DNA of 64,000 nucleotides from Promethearchaeota archaeon. GTDB lineage: Archaea; Asgardarchaeota; Lokiarchaeia; Sigyniarchaeales; SOKP01. A model generated the notes under the pieces. It was not told the origin of the DNA. It worked only from the letters and a program-made list of their open reading frames with translations, and did not search any database. The DNA lies in assembly GCA_013375475.1 (NCBI GenBank), contig JABXKD010000001.1:62001-126000 (forward strand), given 5' to 3'. The translations under genes were made by a program, and so were the position numbers. Shown piece after piece: positions 9,624 to 19,163 of the stretch (within the stretch, counting starts at the first letter, position 1; every line of letters starts with the position of its first letter).

Positions 9624-10502
9624 ATGGCTAATTCTTCCAAAGATTATACTATAGATGAAATGATTACAGTTTTAATGGCAAGAGAAGTTCGAAATAATGA
9701 CGTCATGATCGTTGGAGTTGCGACTCCTTGCGTATGGGCGGCTTTTACATTAGCAAAAATGACGCACGCACCAGACTCAATATTTCATTATATTATGGGG
9801 AATACTTTTGTGGACGAACCTCGCCAAGTTTCTTTACTCTATCTAGAAATGAATACCGCTAGGGCTTATCGCTTTCAGAATTCGGGAGAATGTACGTTAG
9901 AATCTCTTCCTTCGGATAAGCTTACTACAATTGAATTTTTTAGACCTGCGCAAGTAGATCAATACGGCAACACGAATAATATTTGTATTGGAGATTATAA
10001 TAAACCGAAAATAAGACTACCGGGCTGTGCCGGGATAGCTGATTTCAGTATGTTCTACGCCCGTGGATCTTTCCTATATACACCTCGCCACGATTCACGA
10101 ACATTTGTTCCAACCGAAAAATTAGATTTTATTTCCGGAGTTGGTTTTCCTGAAGGTAATCCCTCTATATGTGGTGGAGCAGGACCACAAAGCGTAATTA
10201 CAAATTTAGCGTATATGGATTTTGATGAAAAAACTAAATGTATGAGGTTAGGTTCAATACATCCTGGTGTAGATATCGATCATGTTAAAAAATCAACAGG
10301 GTTTGAATTAATCATTCCTCAAAAAGTCCAAGAAACCAATCCTCCATCTGTAGAAGAAATTAAGGTTTTGAGAGAAAAAGTAGATCCCTTAAAAATAAGA
10401 AAGTTGGAAATACTATCTGGTAAAGAACGTGAAGAGCTACTAGATGATATAATTCAAAAGGAATTGGCAAAACAAAATAAATTTCCAAGCTTACTAATTT
10501 AA
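9624..10502 (+). CDS. CoA-transferase, subunit B
   Basis: Family-like VGVATPCVWAAFTLAKMTHAP, FFRPAQVDQYGNTNN, FISGVGF. Confidence 0.8.
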   Translation: MANSSKDYTIDEMITVLMAREVRNNDVMIVGVATPCVWAAFTLAKMTHAPDSIFHYIMGNTFVDEPRQVSLLYLEMNTARAYRFQNSGECTLESLPSDKLTTIEFFRPAQVDQYGNTNNICIGDYNKPKIRLPGCAGIADFSMFYARGSFLYTPRHDSRTFVPTEKLDFISGVGFPEGNPSICGGAGPQSVITNLAYMDFDEKTKCMRLGSIHPGVDIDHVKKSTGFELIIPQKVQETNPPSVEEIKVLREKVDPLKIRKLEILSGKEREELLDDIIQKELAKQNKFPSLLI

Positions 10503-10562
10503 GATTTGTATAAATTTAACAATCTATTTCTATTATTGTTAAGCACAAAAGGGGCATAGAAA

Positions 10563-10703
10563 ATGAATTCACGTGAAAGAGTAATAGTTACCCTAAATCA
10601 TACAGAACCTGACAAGGTTCCTATTGACTTGGGTGATTACGTAACTGGAATTCATATGGTTGCCTATCGAAAGAGATGTAATTCCCTTTTTTTAAAAATT
10701 TAA
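10563..10703 (+). pseudogene. 5' remnant of a uroporphyrinogen decarboxylase-family (corrinoid methyltransferase-like) gene
   Basis: MNSRERVIVTLNHTEPDKVPIDLGDYVTGIHMVAYRKRCNSLFLKI*: typical URO-D family N-terminus, then abrupt termination. Confidence 0.7.
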
Positions 10704-10832
10704 TAAACCTAACTTTAGATTAAATAATTTCTTTTATCTTTTTCCTTCTCCTTTTTTAACTAAAATTTAGAAATGATACTTTATTATTATTCTAAAATTT
10801 AGTGAAACATACATAAAGGAGTAATATAAAAT

Positions 10833-12821
10833 ATGTCAAAAATTTCAGATCCAATTACTATAAGAGATATGGAGGTTAAAAACAGATTTGGTTACCCTCC
10901 CATGTTGTCTGGTTCGCATGACACAGAAGGACGCCCTACTGAAAAGACTTTCACACAATACGAGCAGAAAGCGAAAGGGGGAGTAGGGATAATGACTTAT
11001 GAGGCAACTATGGTCGACCCCTGGTTAAAGGGTCCAGGAATGACTGGTTCCAATATTGGAATAACAGAAAATATACCCGCATTCAGAAAAATGACCGATC
11101 TCATCCACAAGCATAATGTAAAATTCGGAATGCAGATAAATAAAGTCGCTATGATAACTTATACATTCATGGGGTTGGTAAATTACTTTGGTATCCCAAG
11201 TAACATAGGACCATCAAGTATTGATGTAGAACATGCATCTTCAGCTTGGGCATTGATGGTACCAAGTTGGCTTGATTCGATTAAAAAGAATAACCTTAAA
11301 ATTAAGGAATTATCAATTGCAGAAATTGAACAAATTCAAGATCTGTATGCTTCTGGAGCAAAAAATGCGATTGAAGCGGGATTTGATTTTGTAACTATCC
11401 ATTCCGGTCATGGAACTTTTCCCCAATCATTTCTTACGCCTTACTTTAACAAGAGAACTGATAAATATGGAGGTTCAGTTGAAAAGAGATGTACATTTAT
11501 AAAAGAAACTGTTGCGAAAATTAGAGAAAGTATTGGGGCCAAAGCTCCAATAATAGTCCGATTTTCTGCCGATGAACTTGTTCACGATGGAAATAAAATC
11601 GAACAATCTATAGAGATCGCTAAAATTCTTGAAAAAGCTGGAGTAGATTGTCTTGATATAACTCAAGGAATAATCATCAGAAGCCCGTATGGTATTACAA
11701 TACCGAGTTATTGTAAACCAGGATGTTTTATCCACCTTCCGGAAGAGATTAAAAAGCATGTTAATATTCCAGTTATGGGTGTTGGAGGAATAAATGACCC
11801 AAGGATGGCTGCGGAATTTATTGAACAAGGAAAAGCGGATATAATTAATATGGGACGACAGTTAATATGTGATGCTGAGACACCTAAAAAATATTTTGAG
11901 GGTCGAATTGATGATATTAAACATTGTCTTGGATGCTTACAAAGCTGTGGAACTTGTGTATACGATGCGTATAGCGGTTTAAACTATCAAGAACTAACTC
12001 CATCGACTGAACCTAAGAAGATCGTAATATTAGGAGCAGGAATTGCGGGAATGGAAGCGGCTAGAGTTGCAAAACTAAGAGGTCATGAAGTTGATATATA
12101 TGAGAAATCTGCAAAGGTCGGAGGGTTAGTGGAATTACTTGCCAAAGAATTCGGTAAGGAACGATTTATGAACATGGTGACTTTTCTGAGTACCCAATTA
12201 AAGAAACTAAACATTCCTGTTCACTTTAATAGAGAATTGACAAAAGATGAAATCGCAGCTTTAAATCCAGATATCTTGGTTCTCGCTACCGGCTCTGAAG
12301 CGACAATTCCAGTAAACCTAAAAGGAAAACCAAATGTAATAACTCAGGACGAATCAATTCTAAAAAGTAAAGATATAGGAAAAGATATTGTAGTTTGGGG
12401 ATTAAATGCTTACTGGAGAGGAGGATTGGAATCAGTAGTATCTCTTGCAGAGGAAGGCTATAATATTAAGGCTTTTGTGGGATCAGAAGCAGAAGTTGGG
12501 CAAGTAATCGCTGGAAACGCTGGTCGACGTTTTTGGATATCTAGCTGGTTGAGAGATTCGAAAATTCCCATATATACGAGTGCTAAACTCTTAGATGTCA
12601 CATCAGAAGGAGTTACATTTCTTGACAAAGATGAAAATGAACAATTTATCGAAGCAGATAGTTTAGTTTATTGTGGTTCCCGAATTACTAATGGAAAAGC
12701 ATTAAGAGAAAATTTTGAGGGAACAGCTTCTGAAATCAAACTAATAGGAGATTGTAGAAAACCACGAGATATACAAGCTGCCATGACAGACGCACAAAAG
12801 TTTATCCGAAGTTTGAAATGA
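10833..12821 (+). CDS. NADH:flavin oxidoreductase (OYE domain plus Fe-S plus FAD/NAD domain; 2,4-dienoyl-CoA reductase-like)
   Basis: N-terminal OYE barrel; CLGCLQSCGTC cluster motif; VILGAGIAGMEAARVAKLRGHEVDIYEK dinucleotide fold. Confidence 0.88.
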   Translation: MSKISDPITIRDMEVKNRFGYPPMLSGSHDTEGRPTEKTFTQYEQKAKGGVGIMTYEATMVDPWLKGPGMTGSNIGITENIPAFRKMTDLIHKHNVKFGMQINKVAMITYTFMGLVNYFGIPSNIGPSSIDVEHASSAWALMVPSWLDSIKKNNLKIKELSIAEIEQIQDLYASGAKNAIEAGFDFVTIHSGHGTFPQSFLTPYFNKRTDKYGGSVEKRCTFIKETVAKIRESIGAKAPIIVRFSADELVHDGNKIEQSIEIAKILEKAGVDCLDITQGIIIRSPYGITIPSYCKPGCFIHLPEEIKKHVNIPVMGVGGINDPRMAAEFIEQGKADIINMGRQLICDAETPKKYFEGRIDDIKHCLGCLQSCGTCVYDAYSGLNYQELTPSTEPKKIVILGAGIAGMEAARVAKLRGHEVDIYEKSAKVGGLVELLAKEFGKERFMNMVTFLSTQLKKLNIPVHFNRELTKDEIAALNPDILVLATGSEATIPVNLKGKPNVITQDESILKSKDIGKDIVVWGLNAYWRGGLESVVSLAEEGYNIKAFVGSEAEVGQVIAGNAGRRFWISSWLRDSKIPIYTSAKLLDVTSEGVTFLDKDENEQFIEADSLVYCGSRITNGKALRENFEGTASEIKLIGDCRKPRDIQAAMTDAQKFIRSLK

Positions 12822-12988
12822 ATTGTTAAATATATTTTGAAAAATTCTTAAAATTAACTGAATTTTTTTTATGTATATTTGAACTTATTCAATTTAGATT
12901 TAGATATAATAAGACTCTCGCAAAGTCTTTCAAGTTATATTCCTTTAAAAATATATAAAAAATAGCCAAAATAAACTAATTTAATAAA

Positions 12989-14116
12989 TTAATTATTACG
13001 TGGGGGAAGCATTCTTACCATTCTCGGACCTTCAATAAGAGAGATTGCGTTTTCAGGGCAATGATAAGCACACACACCACATCCAACACAGAACTCTTCC
13101 TCTCTTTCCGCTTTAATGTCATCGTTCAATTTAATAGCTTTATTATAACACAAGTCTACACAGGTACCACATCCTGTACATAAATCTTGATCGATACTAG
13201 CTACATAATTTGTTTCATTGACTACGGGAAAAATTAAGCAATCTCGAGCAGTCATACAACAACAGTTACAACAATTACAGATTGCCACTTCTTCGGCTGA
13301 TGAATTACCGTATTTATGATAGGCTTTATGAACTAATCCCGCATCTTCACATTTTTTTAGGATTTCCAATGCTTCTTCTTTAGACACTAATTTAGAGAAA
13401 CCGTGATTAGAAGTATGCCTTGCCGATTTCCCTAAGGTCATACAGCTTGGTGTAATTTCGATCATCTTACATGGATTGCCCAATAATTCCTGATGGTTAC
13501 GACAATAACAATTTCCTACAGCGATATCATCATACTTTTCAATAAGTTCTCTAATTTGTTGAGTCGGTAATATTTTTTCTGTGGGCACTTCCAGTTCTTC
13601 ATTTACGATAACATTAATCTCTTCGCCTGTTTCCAAATTTTTCAATATTGGAACTGTACGATCCATTGGTGGCATACGTTTCAATGCAGCACTAAATCCA
13701 TCATATTGAGCTTGAACCTCATCTCTATGTTCTTCATTCAATTTACCGAATAACCGTGCTAACTTAAGAATATCCTCCGTTTTTTCAAGGTTTCGCATAA
13801 AAATATATTCAAATTGCCTATGAAGGGGGAATAATTGATATACCATTATACCACTACGATTAGGTTGATTGATTATAACACCCATTTTTGCTAATTCATC
13901 TGCTTTCTTTAAGATCTCATCTTCAGATAATCCACTGCTCTCCTTCAATTGTTCCATTGTTTGAGAAGTCTTTTCTCCAAAGGCCAAAAGTAAGTCGAGA
14001 TTTTCATCTTTGACCGTTATTTTTAGAATTTCATGAACAGTTTCTGAAAAAGGGAATTGAAATCCTCCTGCCTTAAATAAAGTTTTAAGAGCTTTTTGAT
14101 AGTTTGCTTCACTCAT
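12989..14116 (-). CDS. Helical/wHTH-like domain plus 10-Cys module plus 2x[4Fe-4S] ferredoxin
   Basis: CYCRNHQELLGNPC..SCMTLG, CNCCNCCC, CTGCGTCVDLC, CVGCGVCAYHCP. Confidence 0.85.
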   Translation of the reverse strand: MSEANYQKALKTLFKAGGFQFPFSETVHEILKITVKDENLDLLLAFGEKTSQTMEQLKESSGLSEDEILKKADELAKMGVIINQPNRSGIMVYQLFPLHRQFEYIFMRNLEKTEDILKLARLFGKLNEEHRDEVQAQYDGFSAALKRMPPMDRTVPILKNLETGEEINVIVNEELEVPTEKILPTQQIRELIEKYDDIAVGNCYCRNHQELLGNPCKMIEITPSCMTLGKSARHTSNHGFSKLVSKEEALEILKKCEDAGLVHKAYHKYGNSSAEEVAICNCCNCCCMTARDCLIFPVVNETNYVASIDQDLCTGCGTCVDLCYNKAIKLNDDIKAEREEEFCVGCGVCAYHCPENAISLIEGPRMVRMLPPRNN

Positions 14117-14247
14117 TTTTTTTCATCAAATAAAATTTTTTAATAGGTCATAATATATTCAATATTTTATTAAAATTGAGATGATAATAAAATTCTCATT
14201 ATTTTTTTAATTTGAAAAACCTTAACCAACGAAAATTCGATTTCATG

Positions 14248-14970
14248 TTAAGGATAAGTTAAGTATAATTCGTTAACTCGTCCTTTCTTCTCTAACCTTA
14301 TATAGTGTTTTTCTAACAGCTTATCAATATGATGTTTGACTGAGTTACGAGAAAGATTTAGAATGCGCGAAATTTCAGTAGAATTAATTCCAGGATTATT
14401 TTTAACAGTATTCAATACTTCTAAAGTTGTTTTTGATTTAGCAAATTGATTCTTAAATGTTTCAATCGCTTCTGCTGAAGTTGTTATAGGAAAATAAATA
14501 GTGTATTGCCCATAATTTTCCTTTTTTATAATGCTATGCTTTAATAACGTATCTAAATGCCATTGCAATTGACCTTTTTTTAAGTCACAGCTTCGAAGTA
14601 ATTCGTTGTGATGAATGCCAGGATTATTAAGGATTTGAGTTAGGAGGTTTAAGCGATTTTCGTTTTGAAATATATCTGCAAGAGATAGATAGGACCTCCC
14701 TTCTTTAATATAGCTCCGTCTAATAAAATAATTTCTATATTCTTTTACTGTGATAGCTGTAAGGGTTAAAACGAATGCAAGGGTTGGTACTAAAAGAATA
14801 AATAAAATCGAATTGAGAACTATTATATCAGGATCGAATACTGGTTTTTCATTCAATTTAATTAACAAGTACGATATAGCTGATAATAAAGCAAGAGAAA
14901 AAATAAAAAGGATAATTTTAGTTATAAAATCGCGTCTGTACTTTTCCGATTGTATAGTAATACTCGACAT
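14248..14970 (-). CDS. Membrane-anchored transcriptional regulator with two winged-helix domains
   Basis: Two N-terminal TM segments; NPGIHHNELLRSCDLKKGQLQWHLDTLLKHSII and NPGINSTEISRILNLSRNSVKHHIDKLLEKHYI. Confidence 0.8.
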   Translation of the reverse strand: MSSITIQSEKYRRDFITKIILFIFSLALLSAISYLLIKLNEKPVFDPDIIVLNSILFILLVPTLAFVLTLTAITVKEYRNYFIRRSYIKEGRSYLSLADIFQNENRLNLLTQILNNPGIHHNELLRSCDLKKGQLQWHLDTLLKHSIIKKENYGQYTIYFPITTSAEAIETFKNQFAKSKTTLEVLNTVKNNPGINSTEISRILNLSRNSVKHHIDKLLEKHYIRLEKKGRVNELYLTYP

Positions 14971-14988
14971 CTCTATTAATATGATAAA

Positions 14989-15465
14989 TTACGCTTTATC
15001 TAATTTTTTAACAGGTAATTTTAAGAATGGAATAATAAATGCCACTTTATTTCTGTACTCTAGGAAGTCATCTCCGTATTTAGCTTTTAATGCAACTTCT
15101 TCGATCTTCCCCAATAAAATGTAAGCTAATACTTCAACGATCCAGATTAAAAATAATATGCTAAATCGATTTTCGTAGGGAACTGAGATTTCAAAAATTG
15201 GAGATGTTTGAAATGCCACTACTGTCATCCCTAATGTCATAATAATAAAGGCAAGATATTGGGGATGTCTCATTATCCTATATGGCCCTTTTGTAATTAG
15301 TTGCCCTCTGTGCGATAATTGATAGATTAAACTGTATATGTATAATATTAATCCGAATAATACAACATAGAATCCTTGGGCCCCGATTAAGAATCTCAGG
15401 TCATATAATAGAATGTTTGGATATTGAAAAAAGAATACTAAATATGATATTAATGGAACACTCAT
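14989..15465 (-). CDS. Isoprenylcysteine carboxyl methyltransferase (ICMT)-family membrane protein
   Basis: GPYRIMRHPQYLAFIIMTLGM and C-terminal KYGDDFLEYRNKV. Confidence 0.75.
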   Translation of the reverse strand: MSVPLISYLVFFFQYPNILLYDLRFLIGAQGFYVVLFGLILYIYSLIYQLSHRGQLITKGPYRIMRHPQYLAFIIMTLGMTVVAFQTSPIFEISVPYENRFSILFLIWIVEVLAYILLGKIEEVALKAKYGDDFLEYRNKVAFIIPFLKLPVKKLDKA

Positions 15466-15720
15466 TATACCAAACCATATTGCCGTACAAGGGACATATT
15501 GAAAAATTGGAATTAAGAAAGAAGAAATACTAGTAAATATTGAAGTTATTTTACTTTTATTGTCACTACTCTTAAGACTCGTCTACATTCACCTCTTAAT
15601 TTTTATTTATTTCTACAAAATAAGAAAAAATTTTACTTTTAAAGGTTTAAGGTGCACTTTTCTAACAATAAATAAAATAAAAAAATTTAATCAAAAACAG
15701 AATTTAAAATTAAATATAAC

Positions 15721-16527
15721 TTATTCCAATTCATCTAATCCTTTAATCTTTAGAGATGGACGGGGTGGTACCCGGAAAAAATTTTGAGCGGGATAACCGA
15801 TCGTTATAACACCCCAAACATAACCATTGATACCCATAATATTTTCCCGCACTTCTTTACTTGTCGCTAAAACGCCACGAGCTAACCCTATCCAGCATGT
15901 CCCTAATCCCAAAGATTGCGCAGCAAACATCCCATATGTAAGAGCTATAGTAGCATTCAAACTATCGTTTGGGTTGGAGGAATGAATAATCATGACATGA
16001 GGTGCATTATAAAATATCATATCAAAGCCGGATTTTCTTGCCATTTTAGCACCTTCACTGTATCCTGGGCTATTTGTAGCAATTAATGCATCAATAACTG
16101 ATTCTGACAACTTCTTAATGATAACTTTATCTGAAAGTATGGTACATTCTAAAGTTCGGACGTTAGCACCTGTGGGAGCATACTTCATAGAATCTAAGAC
16201 TTTTTCCATTAAATCTCTCGGGATTTTCTTGGTTTTAAATCCTCTTACAGACCTTTTAGAGCTCATGAATTTATGCAGAGTTTCATATGGGACTAACGCA
16301 CTAGGGTTTTGAGCTTCTTTAAAAGTTAAAACATCCCCAATATCTTCGTAAAGAATAGCATCTGTAGGACACATAGCAATACAACGCCCACATAAATTGC
16401 ACTCATTTTGTGAGTCTTCAAATACTATTTTATCCTGTTCTTTATCTACGCTAAAGTATCTTGGGCATGTATATACGCAAATTTTGCACTTGTTGCATTT
16501 TTCGTAATCGATTCCTATTATTGGCAT
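15721..16527 (-). CDS. Ferredoxin-nitroreductase fusion
   Basis: N-terminal CNKCKICVYTCP..CNLCGRCIAMCP followed by SKRSVRGFKTKKIP..APTGANVRT nitroreductase fold. Confidence 0.88.
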   Translation of the reverse strand: MPIIGIDYEKCNKCKICVYTCPRYFSVDKEQDKIVFEDSQNECNLCGRCIAMCPTDAILYEDIGDVLTFKEAQNPSALVPYETLHKFMSSKRSVRGFKTKKIPRDLMEKVLDSMKYAPTGANVRTLECTILSDKVIIKKLSESVIDALIATNSPGYSEGAKMARKSGFDMIFYNAPHVMIIHSSNPNDSLNATIALTYGMFAAQSLGLGTCWIGLARGVLATSKEVRENIMGINGYVWGVITIGYPAQNFFRVPPRPSLKIKGLDELE

Positions 16528-16679
16528 AATTTTTCAATTTTTCTTTATATCAAAATTTATTTCGTCAAAGTTATTAATGAACATAGTCCATTAAATTTTA
16601 ATTTTTTGATTAAGACAATTTAGAACTGTTTCCTTAATCTTTTTAACAATGAACGATATGAAATAATGTAGAATTTACA

Positions 16680-17468
16680 ATGAATGAGAAAAAACGAAAA
16701 AATCAAACATTGGAGTTAATAAAAAATAGGAGAACGATACGCGCGTACGATCCTAAACCTCTTTCTCAAGAAGATGTTGATACCATCATTCAAGGAGCAA
16801 TGAGGGCTCCTACAGCAGGAAATTTGATGATGTATTCAATTATTCAGGTAAGTGATCAAGAATTAAAGAATAAACTAGTAAAAACTTGCGATAATCAACC
16901 CCTTATAGCTAAAGCGCCTTTAGTTCTATTGTTTTTAGCTGATGTGCAAAGATGGTGGGATTATTTTAAAGTGAGTAAAGTCGGGGAGAAATGTAAAGAA
17001 ATAGGCAAAGAGTTCCAAACGCCTCAAGAGTCGGACCTTCTTCTTGCTTGTTGCGACGCATTAATAGCGGCTCAGAATTCCGTAATCACCGCAGAAGCTT
17101 TAAGCATTGGCTCTTGCTATATTGGAGATATCATGGAGAATTATGAAATTCATCGTGAGATGTTTAACCTTCCTAAATGGGTATTCCCGATAACTATGTT
17201 ATGCTATGGAGTCCCAAAAGGAGATAAGTACAAAATTCCTCTTACAACCCGGTTTCCTAAAAACTACATCCAATTTACAAACCAGTATTCAAGGCTATCT
17301 GAAAATGATTTCAAAGATATGCTTAAAAACGACCCCCGAAAAATGATAGTAAAAGAAGCAGAAAATATGGGGCAACAATTATATTTAGGTAAGTTAGGAG
17401 CAGAATTTACAGTGGAAATGCGTCGATCTGTTAAGGTCGCACTTAGAGAATGGCTTAAAAAAGATTAA
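16680..17468 (+). CDS. Nitroreductase family protein
   Basis: KNRRTIRAYDPKPL..AMRAPTAGNLM..; FMN-binding nitroreductase pattern. Confidence 0.85.
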   Translation: MNEKKRKNQTLELIKNRRTIRAYDPKPLSQEDVDTIIQGAMRAPTAGNLMMYSIIQVSDQELKNKLVKTCDNQPLIAKAPLVLLFLADVQRWWDYFKVSKVGEKCKEIGKEFQTPQESDLLLACCDALIAAQNSVITAEALSIGSCYIGDIMENYEIHREMFNLPKWVFPITMLCYGVPKGDKYKIPLTTRFPKNYIQFTNQYSRLSENDFKDMLKNDPRKMIVKEAENMGQQLYLGKLGAEFTVEMRRSVKVALREWLKKD

Positions 17469-17502
17469 GAATAAAAAAATAGTGAAAAAAATTGTATAAA
17501 AC

Positions 17503-19005
17503 TTATCTAAATATATCGTTCCAAGCAGCTCGTTCTTTATCTAGAAATTTCTCAGCTACTTTAAATTCCTTGTTGATTAACATGGTTGATCTCTTTTCTA
17601 TGTCATAAGAGGGCCAGTTTGGGATACCATCGTGGTTTGGATTTCCGGAACGGGCAAATGCAATCCACGCATCCATCATTTTATGACTGATACCATCTAA
17701 ATCAGGGCTTTTCCCGATAAAATCTTTAAACGCTGGATTAGTAAGCGTGTTAAAAACGAAGGGCAATTCAAGCGCATGACAAGCACCTAAATTTCCCTTA
17801 AATGCAGGAGATGGCCATGTAAACAAGTAATTATACGTGTTGGGTTGATATTTGCTTTGTGCTTCAAGCAAACGTATTGTAGAGATACGGAAAAGGTTGT
17901 CCGTGAGAAGAGCATTCATTATTTCCTTAGCGTCGGTGGAATAATTACCTTCTCTCGCCTGCTTGTATATATCGATCATTGTATTACTTTTATTGTTATC
18001 TATACCTAATCTACCCAAAAAACCCATTAAGAGCTTATCTCCTTCAATTTTATCTAAATTTGCTAGGTCCGGACTAAGAGCAGTAAATAGCTTTGCTTCG
18101 TCTAGATTAGTACCAATCATAAAATCAATATTCTTACAATCACCATTTTGAAACGCTTCTAAAGGATGTATTGGTAATGTCTCACCGTCGATAAGAGGTC
18201 GAAAAGCAAGAAGATTCAAAGTATCTTCTTCCATGAACTCATTCTGTGCAGTGATTATCTTTTCGGGAGATACTTTACGCAACGCGTTAATATCACCTGT
18301 ATCAACACCCAGCATACGCATTACTTTTTTTGTAGGTTTCTTGGTAACCTTTGGATCAATTGCTGGAGCGCTTTGTGCTATAATACGATGAAACAATCCT
18401 TTAGCAGCGGGCATGGCTGCTAAAGCAACTACTGAATAACCTCCAGCAGATTCCCCAAATATCGTTACATTATTTGGGTCACCTCCAAATCGTTCAATAT
18501 TGTCATGAACCCATTTAAGCGCTAAGATTTGATCGAGATGCCCCGCATTGACTGTCACACCTGGAATATATGAATAACCTAACACGCCTAGCCGATAATT
18601 TATAGTGACTACCACAACATCACCACGACGGACTAAAGCTGAACCATCGTACATAGTATCAACTCCACTTCCCATAATAAATGCACCCCCATGAATCCAA
18701 AACATTACTGGACGCTTCTTATTATCTATATTTGGGGTCCAAATATTAAGGTTCAAACAGTCTTCACCTTCGGGTTGGAGTTTACCTGTAAAATCCTCAA
18801 GTAGAGTATATCCTTGGTATGAGCATGCTCCATACTTAGTAGCTTCAAGCACACCATCCCATCTTTTTTTTGGAACGGGAGGAGAAAATCGTAATTCGTC
18901 TATTGGAGGTTCTGCATAAGGAATTCCCTTAAAAATTACCAAATCGTCCTCCTTATAACCTTGCATCTGTCCAGAAGTAGTATCAATTACATCTGATTTA
19001 TTCAT
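17503..19005 (-). CDS. Type-B carboxylesterase (pNB esterase-like)
   Basis: FKGIPYAEPPIDELRFSPP; EDCLNLNIWTP; FGESAGGYSV nucleophile elbow. Confidence 0.9.
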   Translation of the reverse strand: MNKSDVIDTTSGQMQGYKEDDLVIFKGIPYAEPPIDELRFSPPVPKKRWDGVLEATKYGACSYQGYTLLEDFTGKLQPEGEDCLNLNIWTPNIDNKKRPVMFWIHGGAFIMGSGVDTMYDGSALVRRGDVVVVTINYRLGVLGYSYIPGVTVNAGHLDQILALKWVHDNIERFGGDPNNVTIFGESAGGYSVVALAAMPAAKGLFHRIIAQSAPAIDPKVTKKPTKKVMRMLGVDTGDINALRKVSPEKIITAQNEFMEEDTLNLLAFRPLIDGETLPIHPLEAFQNGDCKNIDFMIGTNLDEAKLFTALSPDLANLDKIEGDKLLMGFLGRLGIDNNKSNTMIDIYKQAREGNYSTDAKEIMNALLTDNLFRISTIRLLEAQSKYQPNTYNYLFTWPSPAFKGNLGACHALELPFVFNTLTNPAFKDFIGKSPDLDGISHKMMDAWIAFARSGNPNHDGIPNWPSYDIEKRSTMLINKEFKVAEKFLDKERAAWNDIFR

Positions 19006-19163
19006 TTTTATCGTTCTTATTTTATAATTATTTGATATTAATTGTTACTATAAAAGTGTGGTTTTTTAAAGAAGTAATCGCTATTTACTCCTCTTAAATT
19101 GACAAAAATATTAAAAAAAAAGATAAAAAAGATATTTATTGATAAATTGTATTATCCGGAATT

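Noticed and set aside
15560-15787. 75-aa plus-strand ORF overlapping the nitroreductase 3' end
   Set aside because: AT-rich low-complexity translation with no family resemblance.
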